From the NCBI GenBank assembly GCA_051953655.1, contig JBQCIO010000064.1, positions 1-13,611 on the forward strand: 13,611 bases of DNA. The letters run 5' to 3'. A program made the position numbers and the translations under genes. The stretch comes from JBQCHF01 sp051953655. GTDB taxonomy: Bacteria; Actinomycetota; Actinomycetes; Motilibacterales; Motilibacteraceae. Below are positions 7,014 through 12,725 of the stretch, piece after piece. Position 1 is the stretch's first letter, and each line of letters starts with the position of its first letter. The notes beneath the pieces were generated by a model that worked only from the letters and a program-made list of their open reading frames with translations, did not search any database and was not told the origin of the DNA.

Positions 7014-7489
7014 TTCTTGGCTCCCTTGAGCGAGCTGGTGAGGGGCTGCCCGGTGGTCGTGATGAAGCAGGCGACGGTGCGGTCGCTGTCCTGCCAGGAC
7101 CGGGGGCTGGGCAGCAGGTAGGTGTAGAAGAACGAGGAGTCGCGGTAGTCGATCCCGACGTAGTCGGCGTAGCGGGCCGCGCAGGTCCCGTCGGCGAAGG
7201 TGGTGAGCGCGGCGTCGCCCGGGTAGTCCGCGCGGGGGCTGGCCGAGCCGTTCGCCTGGTAGGCGACCGTGGCGTAGGCCTCCAGCGTGTGCGCCTTGCT
7301 GCACGGGACCGACTGGAGGTCCGCCAGCTGGACCACGGGCTCCTTCGGCGGCGTGAAGCACTGCCCCACCGTCACCTCGAGCACCGGGACCTGGGTGACG
7401 TCGGAGTGCTGCCACGGCCAGGAGCAGCCTCCCAGCCCGCCCGCGGCGAGGACCGCCGCGCCGGCCCAGACGACCCACCGGTGCCGCAC
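7010..7489 (-). CDS. Secreted lipoprotein, septum-formation (Septum_form-like) family
   Basis: A 159-residue protein with a short basic N-terminus, a hydrophobic stretch (residues 5-20) and a lipobox Leu-Gly-Gly-Cys at 19-22, so it should be exported and lipid-anchored on the outer face of the membrane. The mature part has paired cysteines (44, 63, 103, 141) and the Val-Gly-Gln-Cys-Phe and Pro-Cys-Ser-Lys-Ala-His patterns of actinobacterial septum-formation-like domains, whose molecular role is poorly defined. The GTG at 7489 is chosen because GGGAGGGA lies six bases upstream and the signal peptide begins there; the frame stays open upstream without coding character. It overlaps the PAAR-like gene by four bases, an arrangement that ties a cell-envelope lipoprotein to an injection-system tip protein. 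Family assignment is fairly sure, the link to eCIS function is inference. Confidence 0.83.
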   Translation of the reverse strand: MRHRWVVWAGAAVLAAGGLGGCSWPWQHSDVTQVPVLEVTVGQCFTPPKEPVVQLADLQSVPCSKAHTLEAYATVAYQANGSASPRADYPGDAALTTFADGTCAARYADYVGIDYRDSSFFYTYLLPSPRSWQDSDRTVACFITTTGQPLTSSLKGAKK

Positions 7490-7684
7490 GAACGGTCCCT
7501 CCCCTGCGCTGCGCGCCGCCCGGGCACCCGCCCGCGTCGAGGCCGTCCCCGTCACGAGGTGACCTGCGGCTGCGCGGAACGTTACCGCCCGACCACGCTG
7601 CGACGGCGCGGAATCGGTCCACCGCTCCGCCGCCGGTCGGCCCCGCCGCGCGCACCGCCCGTGCCGTGCTCGCTCGGGCACAAG

Positions 7685-7723
7685 CCGGCCGGGGACACGA
7701 CCGATGCTCGGTCGATCGGCCGG
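7685..7723. promoter_or_regulatory. Nested inverted repeats, candidate TetR operator
   Basis: The core at 7698-7714 has perfect 7-base arms, cgaccga and tcggtcg, around tgc. An outer pair, ccggcc at 7685-7690 and ggccgg at 7718-7723, encloses it. The 17-bp core has the size and symmetry of TetR-family operators and lies about 125 bases upstream of the TetR start. That it is the autoregulatory site is inference. Confidence 0.45.
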
Positions 7724-7775
7724 GTTTGGCTGGGGCCCGGGGCGGGGGATGCCACCGGGGAGCCGCATGGGGGTG

Positions 7776-7794
7776 CCCCGGGACCGTCCCGGGG
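7776..7794. repeat. Perfect 8-bp inverted repeat in the TetR leader
   Basis: Arms ccccggga and tcccgggg flank a three-base loop (ccg). It ends 44 bases before the TetR start codon, so it could be a second operator, or a hairpin in the mRNA leader if transcription starts upstream of it. No U-tract follows. Confidence 0.5.
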
Positions 7795-7838
7795 ACGGGC
7801 GAGCAGCACCATCGCCAGCACCTTCAGGAGGCAGACCC

Positions 7839-8585
7839 GTGGCCACGCGAGGAGCGCAGCACGCACTGGGCGCGACGGCCCGGCAGACCGGCGCCGGCTC
7901 GGGGGACCCGGCGAACGGCCGGCAACGGCCCTACGACGCCAGCCGCCGGCGGGAGGCCGCCGCCCAGCGCCGGCGGCACGTGTTCACCACCGCCGGGCAG
8001 ATCTTCGCCGAGCGGGGCTACACCGCCACCACCGTCGTCGACGTCGCCGAGGCCGCGGAGGTCTCCCCCGAGCTGATCTTCAAGACCATGGGCGGCAAGC
8101 CGGGTCTCCTGCTCGGGGCCGTGCGCACCGCCGGGACCGACCCCCGGTTCGACGACCTGCGCGCGTCGCTGCACGCCCTCGACCTGCCCGCGCTGCCGAC
8201 CCTCGAGGACCGGGTCGACGCGCTGGTCCGGCTCGCGTGCGGCGCGGTGGAGCGGATCAGCCCGCTGGTGCCGGCGCTGCACGTGGCCGCCGACGTGGAC
8301 GAGGAGGCCGACCGCCTGCTGCGCGCACTGCGCTCCGAGCACCTCGTCACCACCAGGTTGCTGGTCGACCTGCTGCTGGCCGACCTGCCCGTCGACGGCC
8401 GCGCCCGCTCGACGCTCGGTGCCCGCCGGCGGGCGAGGGCGGCCGAGGAGCTCTACGTGCTCACCTCGGCCGAGACCCACCATCAGTTCGTCCACGTCAT
8501 CGGCTGGACCCGGCGCCGGTACGCCGGCTGGCTTCGGCACGCACTGGTGGACGCCCTGCGCCGGGTCGCCGACGTCCCCGTCTGA
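7839..8585 (+). CDS. TetR-family transcriptional regulator
   Basis: A 248-residue regulator. The DNA-binding HTH spans about residues 44-90, with Phe-Ala-Glu-Arg-Gly-Tyr-Thr-Ala-Thr-Thr-Val (56-66), then Val-Ala-Glu-Ala-Ala-Glu-Val-Ser (69-76) and the recognition helix ending in Leu-Ile-Phe-Lys-Thr-Met-Gly-Gly-Lys. The C-terminal part is a helical ligand-binding/dimerisation domain with no assignable ligand; near its end it has Ala-Glu-Thr-His-His-Gln-Phe-Val-His. A basic, Gly/Ala/Arg-rich N-terminal tail of about 40 residues precedes the HTH, longer than usual. The GTG at 7839 is chosen because AGGAGG lies seven bases upstream. Target genes are unknown. Inverted repeats in its own leader suggest autoregulation, possibly with control of the divergent lipoprotein gene. 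Confidence 0.92.
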   Translation: MATRGAQHALGATARQTGAGSGDPANGRQRPYDASRRREAAAQRRRHVFTTAGQIFAERGYTATTVVDVAEAAEVSPELIFKTMGGKPGLLLGAVRTAGTDPRFDDLRASLHALDLPALPTLEDRVDALVRLACGAVERISPLVPALHVAADVDEEADRLLRALRSEHLVTTRLLVDLLLADLPVDGRARSTLGARRRARAAEELYVLTSAETHHQFVHVIGWTRRRYAGWLRHALVDALRRVADVPV

Positions 8586-8610
8586 CGCCTCAGCAGCAGC
8601 ACCCGCCTCA

Positions 8611-8624
8611 TACCCCAAGGGGTA
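8611..8624. promoter_or_regulatory. CsoR/CstR-type G-tract operator
   Basis: TACCCC and GGGGTA arms with a two-base centre (AA) form the G-tract dyad typical of CsoR-family operators. It ends 14 bases before the ATG and immediately precedes the proposed -10 box at 8626-8631, so a bound repressor would block RNA polymerase. Autoregulation of the repressor-DUF302 cassette is the natural reading. Confidence 0.8.
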
Positions 8625-8625
8625 G

Positions 8626-8631
8626 TAGGCT
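8626..8631 (+). promoter_or_regulatory. -10 box of a leaderless promoter (CsoR-like gene)
   Basis: TAGGCT fits the actinobacterial TANNNT -10 pattern and is followed by exactly seven bases before the ATG at 8639. No Shine-Dalgarno sequence precedes the ATG, which fits a transcript starting at the start codon. The -35 is not recognisable, as often in repressed or extended promoters. Confidence 0.55.
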
Positions 8632-8638
8632 GGCCGGC

Positions 8639-8905
8639 ATGGAGTTCAGCGAGGACGAGCTCGGCGAGGTGCTCAAGCGCCTGCGCCGGGCCGAGGGCCA
8701 GATCCGCGGCGTCATCAAGATGATCGAGGAGGGTCGCGACTGCGCCGACGTCGTCACCCAGCTCGCCGCCGTCTCGCGCGCGCTGGACCGCGCCGGGTTC
8801 AAGATCATCGCGACCGGGCTGCGCCAGTGCGCCACCGGCAGCGCCGACGGCGACGCCTCGGTGAACCAGGAGCAGCTGGAGAAGCTGTTCCTCTCGCTCG
8901 CCTGA
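8639..8905 (+). CDS. CsoR-family repressor, CstR-like (persulfide-sensing type likely)
   Basis: An 88-residue all-helical repressor of the CsoR/RcnR/FrmR/CstR family, with the Arg-Arg-Ala-Glu-Gly-Gln-Ile-Arg-Gly motif (residues 16-24). Cys35 and Cys64 are spaced 29 apart, as in both CsoR and CstR. Copper-sensing CsoR has a His four residues before the second Cys; here that position (60) is Gly. Loss of this ligand argues against Cu(I) sensing and favours a CstR-like sulfur/persulfide sensor; the substrate is inferred. It is followed 66 bases later by a DUF302 gene, a partner often seen with such repressors. A G-tract operator just upstream indicates autorepression. The ATG at 8639 lacks a ribosome binding site and is probably leaderless. 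Confidence 0.92.
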   Translation: MEFSEDELGEVLKRLRRAEGQIRGVIKMIEEGRDCADVVTQLAAVSRALDRAGFKIIATGLRQCATGSADGDASVNQEQLEKLFLSLA

Positions 8906-8924
8906 GCACGGCCACCACCGGCAT

Positions 8925-8958
8925 CAGCACCAGCACCAGCACCAGCACCAGCACCAGC
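8925..8958. repeat. Hexanucleotide tandem repeat (CAGCAC)5 plus partial unit
   Basis: Five perfect CAGCAC units (8925-8954) plus cagc lie in the 66-base spacer between the CsoR-like stop and the DUF302 start, ending 13 bases before the GTG and next to its ribosome binding site. Such a repeat may change length by slippage and alter the spacer or local RNA folding. Confidence 0.9.
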
Positions 8959-8971
8959 GAGGGGGCAGGAC

Positions 8972-9361
8972 GTGAGCTACGGCAAGAGCATCGTGGTGAA
9001 GGCGCCGTTCACCGACACCGTCGAGCAGGTGCGGGCCGCGCTGAAGGAGCAGGGCTTCGGCGTGCTGACCGAGATCGACATGGCGGCCACCCTGCAGGCC
9101 AAGCTCGGCGAGGCCATGGAGGACTACGTCGTGCTCGGTGCCTGCAACCCGCCGCTGGCGCACCGGGCCCTCGGTGTCGACCGCTCGATCGGGCTGCTGC
9201 TGCCGTGCAACGTGGTGGTGCGCAGCAGCGACGAGGGCACCGTCGTCGAGGCGCTCGACCCGCAGGTCATGGTCGAGCTCACCGGGCAGGCCGAGCTGGC
9301 CCCGGTGGCCGACGAGGCCGGCCGCCGGCTCGACGCCGCGCTGGCCGCCCTCTCGGCGTAG
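8972..9361 (+). CDS. DUF302 domain protein
   Basis: A 129-residue single-domain DUF302 protein. It shows the family's central Gly-Ala-Cys-Asn-Pro-Pro-Leu-Ala-His (residues 56-64), and Leu-Leu-Pro-Cys-Asn-Val (76-81) with the two cysteines at 58 and 79. The biochemical role of the family is unknown; genomes often place it beside CsoR/CstR-type repressors and thiol/sulfur genes, so a role in handling reactive sulfur or in redox stress is plausible inference. No signal peptide, so cytoplasmic. The GTG at 8972 follows a GGGGGCAGG element and is probably co-transcribed with the repressor. An alternative ATG at 9080 would cut the domain. Confidence 0.92.
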   Translation: MSYGKSIVVKAPFTDTVEQVRAALKEQGFGVLTEIDMAATLQAKLGEAMEDYVVLGACNPPLAHRALGVDRSIGLLLPCNVVVRSSDEGTVVEALDPQVMVELTGQAELAPVADEAGRRLDAALAALSA

Positions 9362-9407
9362 CCGCAGCGCGTCGCACGTCGGCCGGCCTCGCGAGGGCGA
9401 GCCCGCC

Positions 9408-9923
9408 TCAGCCCTGGTGCTCGGCCACCCACGCCTTCGGGTCGTGGTCCTCGGGCGTGATCCCCTGGTAGTGCCGGGCCTCGTAGACGCGGAACGCCAG
9501 CCCGATCTCGTGCCGGGTCGACAGGTCGGTGTGCCGGCGGAAGTCCGCCAGGGCCTCGCGCTCCTCCTCGGCCATGTGGTCGCTGTTGGCCTCGCGGGCC
9601 GCGGTGACGGCCTTCCACCAGTCGTCCGAGGCGACCTCGTGCCGGCTCACCTCGCGCACCGCGTCGCGGATCTCGTTGTGGTCGTGGATCGCGTCCTCGG
9701 TCTCGTCCGCGGCGGAGTCCGCGCCGCTCGCGCCGGTGCCCACCTCGAGCAGCCGCGGGTAGAACAGCTTCTCCTCGGCCTCGGCGTGCACCTCGAGCAG
9801 CACGGCCAGCCGGTTCCACAGCGGGCCCAGCGTCTCGGCGTCGCGCGGGTCGACCTCGTCCAGGATCGCGAAGGCGCCCCGCTGCTCGGCGTGGTCCTCG
9901 AGGATGACGGTGCAGATGTCCAT
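9408..9923 (-). CDS. Hemerythrin-like (HHE cation-binding) protein
   Basis: A 171-residue helical-bundle protein of the hemerythrin HHE family, which binds a di-iron centre and is linked to oxygen, NO or redox-stress handling. Likely ligands are His11, His46 with Glu50 (His-Ala-Glu-Ala-Glu), His80/His82 (His-Asp-His-Asn-Glu), and His116 with Glu120 (His-Met-Ala-Glu-Glu). A short Gly/Ala-rich linker occupies about residues 62-72. The C-terminal part (about 140-171) has a Tyr-Glu-Ala-Arg-His-Tyr-Gln-Gly-Ile-Thr tail seen in some actinobacterial members. The ATG at 9923 follows a GGGAGAGG element; the frame's upstream extension to 10013 is Gly/Arg-rich and not part of the fold. It faces the DUF302 gene (46-base convergent gap) and is divergent from the ClC gene (128 bases). 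No signal peptide. Confidence 0.92.
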   Translation of the reverse strand: MDICTVILEDHAEQRGAFAILDEVDPRDAETLGPLWNRLAVLLEVHAEAEEKLFYPRLLEVGTGASGADSAADETEDAIHDHNEIRDAVREVSRHEVASDDWWKAVTAAREANSDHMAEEEREALADFRRHTDLSTRHEIGLAFRVYEARHYQGITPEDHDPKAWVAEHQG

Positions 9924-10038
9924 CGCTGTGCCTCTCCCGTGCGTCGTGCCCGCGCCTCCGGGTCGGCGCGGGTGCGTCGCTCCGGCCCCTTCCCAGCCCC
10001 TTCCCTCCCACACGTCGATGGCACAGGCTCACAGTTGG

Positions 10039-10044
10039 TAGGCT
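10039..10044 (+). promoter_or_regulatory. -10 box of a leaderless promoter (ClC gene)
   Basis: TAGGCT is followed by seven bases and then the ATG at 10052. The intervening gcaaatt is unusually A/T-rich for this genome, and no Shine-Dalgarno sequence lies before the ATG. The spacing equals that at 8626 and 11928. Confidence 0.55.
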
Positions 10045-10051
10045 GCAAATT

Positions 10052-11899
10052 ATGTCTGCCCCCACCCTTCCCCTGCCGGTCGCGACCGCCGCAGCCCGCC
10101 TGCGCAGCGGCCGCGGCGGGCTGCTGGCGATGGCCCTCGTCGTCGGCCTCGGCGCGGGGCTCGGCGCCGTGGCCTTCCGCTGGCTGATCGTCCACGCCAC
10201 CCGCATCTTCAGCGGCAGCGAGGACTTCTCGGCCGCCGCCCTCGGCAGCCACCCGGGCAACCACTGGGTCCCCTGGCTCGGCGCCTTCTTCGTCGTGCTC
10301 GCCCCCGTCGCCGGTGGCCTGCTCTACGGACCGCTGGTCGACCGCTTCGCCCGCGAGGCCAAGGGGCACGGCGTCCCCGAGGTGATGTACGCGGTCGCCC
10401 AGCGGGGTGGCCGGATCCAGGGCCGGGTCGCCGTGGTGAAGGCTCTCGCCTCCGCGCTGTGCATCGGCTCGGGCGGGTCGGTCGGCCGGGAGGGCCCGAT
10501 CGTGCAGATCGGCTCCGCGCTCGGGTCCTGGCTGGGCAGGACCTTCAAGGTCCCCGAGACCCGGCTGCGCACGCTGGTCGCCTGCGGAGCAGCCGGCGGC
10601 ATCGCGGCGACCTTCAACGCCCCGGTCGCCGGGGTGTTCTTCGCTCTCGAGCTGCTCCTGCGGGACTTCGCCGCCGAGGCCTTCGGCGTCGTCGTGCTCG
10701 CCGCCGTGGTGGCCTCGGTGGTGGGCCGGGCCTTCTTCGGCGACACCCCGTTCCTGCACCTGCCGGCCTTCACCCTCACCCACCCGGCCGAGTACCTGCT
10801 CTACGCGGTGCTCGGGCTGCTCGCCGGCGTCGTCGGCATCCTCTTCACCCGGGTGCTCTACGCCGTCGAGGACGCCTGCGACTGGGCCTGGCGGGGGCCG
10901 GAGTGGGCGCGCCCCGCGGTGGGCGGCCTGGTGCTGGGCCTGCTCCTGCTGGTGCTCCCCCAGCTCTACGGCGTGGGCTACCCGGTGCTGCAGGCGGGCG
11001 TGGAGGGTCGCTACGCGCTGGCCTTCCTCGTCGTCCTGCTCCTGGGGAAGATGCTGGCCACCAGCCTCACCATCGGCATCGGCGGCTCCGGCGGCGTCTT
11101 CGCGCCGTCGCGGTTCATCGGCGCGATGTTCGGCGCCGCGTTCGGCGACGTCGTGCACGTGCTCGCGCCGGGCGTGGCCGGCCCGACCGGCGCCTACGCG
11201 CTGGTGGGCATGGGTGCCGTGTTCGCCGGCGCCGCCCGGGCGCCGATCACCGCCGTGATCATCATGTTCGAGCTCACCGGCGAATACACGATCATCCTTC
11301 CGCTCATGCTGGCGATCGTGCTGGCCACCGCGGTCAGCCACCGCCTCAGCGCGGACACGGTCTACACGCTCAAGCTGCGCCGGCGCGGCGTCGACCTCGA
11401 CGCCCCCGCCGGCGACGCCAGGCTCCGCACGGTGCAGGTGGCCGAGGTCATGACGGCGCCGCCCCTGGCCCTTCCGGCCGACCTGCACCTGCCCGAGGCG
11501 GCGCGCGCCGTGCTCGCCAGCGGCCGCCCCGCCGTGCCGGTGAGCCGGGACGGCGTGCTGCTCGGCGTGGTCACCGCCCGAGCCGTGTCCGAGGCCCTCG
11601 CCGACGACGCGGAGGCGCCGGCCCACGAGGTGGGGGCGCTCGCGGCGATGCCGCCGGTGCTGCACCCCGACGACCCGCTCTCCGCGGCGCTGCAGGTGCT
11701 CGTGACCGCCGACTCCGGCGGCGCGCCGGTCCTGGACCACGACCACCGGATGGTGGGCTGGCTCACCCACGCCTCGGTCCTGCGCGTCCTGACCCGGGAC
11801 TTCGCCCCGGACGCTGCGGGCACCGGAGCCGACCTCACCGACGGGCCGCCCGCGGCCCCACGACCGGTGCGGCCGCCACGGGTGCCGGGGCCGGTGTGA
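10052..11899 (+). CDS. ClC-family chloride channel/transporter with C-terminal CBS pair
   Basis: A 615-residue membrane protein. The ClC core (about 22-445) carries the three anion-pathway motifs: Gly-His-Gly-Val-Pro-Glu (105-110), Gly-Ser-Val-Gly-Arg-Glu-Gly-Pro (142-149, gating Glu147) and Gly-Gly-Val-Phe-Ala-Pro (347-352), plus Tyr438 near the anion site. Two CBS domains follow (about 463-516 and 526-581), likely nucleotide-responsive, then a Pro/Arg-rich tail. It should move Cl- or a related anion across the plasma membrane. Against E. coli ClC, the internal proton glutamate (E203) aligns with Leu201, so coupled H+/Cl- exchange is doubtful; and the Ser of the first motif is His, common in bacterial members. 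It is divergent from the hemerythrin gene and 41 bases ahead of a MarR gene. Confidence 0.95.
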   Translation: MSAPTLPLPVATAAARLRSGRGGLLAMALVVGLGAGLGAVAFRWLIVHATRIFSGSEDFSAAALGSHPGNHWVPWLGAFFVVLAPVAGGLLYGPLVDRFAREAKGHGVPEVMYAVAQRGGRIQGRVAVVKALASALCIGSGGSVGREGPIVQIGSALGSWLGRTFKVPETRLRTLVACGAAGGIAATFNAPVAGVFFALELLLRDFAAEAFGVVVLAAVVASVVGRAFFGDTPFLHLPAFTLTHPAEYLLYAVLGLLAGVVGILFTRVLYAVEDACDWAWRGPEWARPAVGGLVLGLLLLVLPQLYGVGYPVLQAGVEGRYALAFLVVLLLGKMLATSLTIGIGGSGGVFAPSRFIGAMFGAAFGDVVHVLAPGVAGPTGAYALVGMGAVFAGAARAPITAVIIMFELTGEYTIILPLMLAIVLATAVSHRLSADTVYTLKLRRRGVDLDAPAGDARLRTVQVAEVMTAPPLALPADLHLPEAARAVLASGRPAVPVSRDGVLLGVVTARAVSEALADDAEAPAHEVGALAAMPPVLHPDDPLSAALQVLVTADSGGAPVLDHDHRMVGWLTHASVLRVLTRDFAPDAAGTGADLTDGPPAAPRPVRPPRVPGPV

Positions 11900-11927
11900 G
11901 CCGGGACGTCCTGCCGGAGACGGCCGT

Positions 11928-11933
11928 TAGGGT
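11928..11933 (+). promoter_or_regulatory. -10 box of a leaderless promoter (MarR gene)
   Basis: TAGGGT lies in the 41-base gap after the ClC gene and is followed by seven bases and then the ATG at 11941, the same geometry as at 8626 and 10039. The intervening gagaacg is a poor ribosome binding site. Confidence 0.5.
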
Positions 11934-11940
11934 GAGAACG

Positions 11941-12411
11941 ATGAGCTCCTCGACCAGGTCCTCGGACGCGACCGAGGCGGTGCTGCTGTCCTCCCGGGCC
12001 CTGCTCGGGATCGTCGCCCGCTCGCTGGCCCCGGCGCACGACCAGGTGTCGATCCCGCAGTTCCGGGTGCTCGTGCTGCTGTCGGTGCAGAGCCCCCAGC
12101 GCAGCGGCGAGCTGGCCGAGCGGATCGGCGTCCACCCCTCGACCTTCACCCGGATGGCGGACCGGCTGGTGGCCGGCGGCTGGGTGGAGCGCACCGAGAA
12201 CCCGCAGAGCCGCCGCGAGGTCCTCGTGGGCCTCACCCCGGCCGGCGAGGAGCTGGTGCGCTCGGTGCACCAGCGCCGCCGCGAGGAGATCGACGACGTC
12301 CTGCGCCGCCTCCCCGCCGCCGACCGCAAGACCGTCCTCGCCGGCTTCGAGCTGTTCGCCCGCGCCGCCGGGGAGCCGACGCCGGAGGAGATCTCCACGC
12401 TGGGCACCTGA
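11941..12411 (+). CDS. MarR-family transcriptional regulator
   Basis: A 156-residue MarR-type regulator. The winged helix spans about residues 40-100: Gln-Phe-Arg-Val-Leu at 40-44, then Gly-Glu-Leu-Ala-Glu-Arg-Ile-Gly-Val-His (56-65), the recognition helix Ser-Thr-Phe-Thr-Arg-Met-Ala-Asp-Arg-Leu (67-76), and the wing Asn-Pro-Gln-Ser-Arg-Arg-Glu-Val (87-94). Flanking helices form the dimer interface. Ligand and targets are unknown; many relatives sense phenolics or oxidants. It follows the ClC gene by 41 bases, so it may be co-transcribed or use its own promoter (-10 at 11928). Confidence 0.93.
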   Translation: MSSSTRSSDATEAVLLSSRALLGIVARSLAPAHDQVSIPQFRVLVLLSVQSPQRSGELAERIGVHPSTFTRMADRLVAGGWVERTENPQSRREVLVGLTPAGEELVRSVHQRRREEIDDVLRRLPAADRKTVLAGFELFARAAGEPTPEEISTLGT

Positions 12412-12455
12412 GTCGGGTCTCCCCCGGGAGGCAGGAGGCAGGAGCCAGGAACCGG

Positions 12456-12699
12456 ATGAGTTCACCGCAGACGCTGAGCGTTGCCGACCGGCGCCTTCTC
12501 GCCGGGTGGGCGGCCGACTGTGCAGAGCGGGCCACTGAGGGTGTTCGATGCGGCTGTCCCCGATGACGACCGTCCTCGACGCCTCGTCGCGCGCGCCCGC
12601 GCCTTCGCCTCCGGTGAGCTCGACACGGGCGAGGAGATCCGCCGAAGGTTCACCGGAGGCGTCGGCCTGAACGAGGTGGCGAGTCCGGCGCAGCTGTGA
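12456..12699 (+). pseudogene. Frameshifted, truncated Imm5-like (putative immunity) protein remnant
   Basis: From the ATG at 12456 one frame reads Met-Ser-Ser-Pro-Gln, then Ala-Asp-Arg-Arg-Leu-Leu-Ala-Gly-Trp-Ala-Ala-Asp-Cys-Ala-Glu-Arg-Ala up to 12533. Skipping one base (12534) and continuing from 12535 gives Leu-Arg-Val-Phe-Asp-Ala-Ala-Val-Pro-Asp-Asp-Asp-Arg-Pro-Arg, then an Ala-Arg-Ala-Phe-Ala-Ser-Gly-Glu-Leu stretch, to a TGA at 12697-12699. Joined, these resemble the start of the small Imm5-like putative immunity proteins of actinobacteria (Trp-Ala-Ala-Asp-Cys-Ala-Glu-Arg then Asp-Asp-x-Arg-Pro-Arg), recalled from memory. The usual C-terminal His/Ala-rich helix is absent. It reads as a decayed gene with one inserted base and a lost 3' end. 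A sequencing error could explain the shift but not the truncation. Confidence 0.55.
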
Positions 12700-12725
12700 C
12701 AGGCGCGCTCTGCTCTGACGCGCGC

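Larger units (their letters stand above)
7490..7838. promoter_or_regulatory. Divergent intergenic region between lipoprotein and TetR genes
   Basis: The 349-bp stretch separates two divergent genes and so should hold promoters for both. No gene is evident in it. Its right half is rich in inverted repeats, listed separately. No clear -35/-10 pair could be assigned for either direction. Confidence 0.55.

Noticed and set aside
8925..8958. Possible iteron or CRISPR-like repeat
   Set aside because: A pure hexamer repeat without spacers or nearby replication genes; simple sequence repeat is enough.
9387..9404. Bidirectional terminator between DUF302 and hemerythrin genes
   Set aside because: Only a 10-bp palindrome (cctcgcgagg) with no loop and no T-tract is present; too weak to call.
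9647..11770. Minus-strand open frame (707 codons) opposite the ClC gene
   Set aside because: Its product is a Glu/His/Gly/Arg/Gln-rich low-complexity sequence with no domain, overlapping a well-supported ClC gene in full.
12412..12455. ggaggca direct repeats after the MarR gene as a terminator or att site
   Set aside because: They are short purine-rich repeats without a stable stem or a matching second copy at another boundary.
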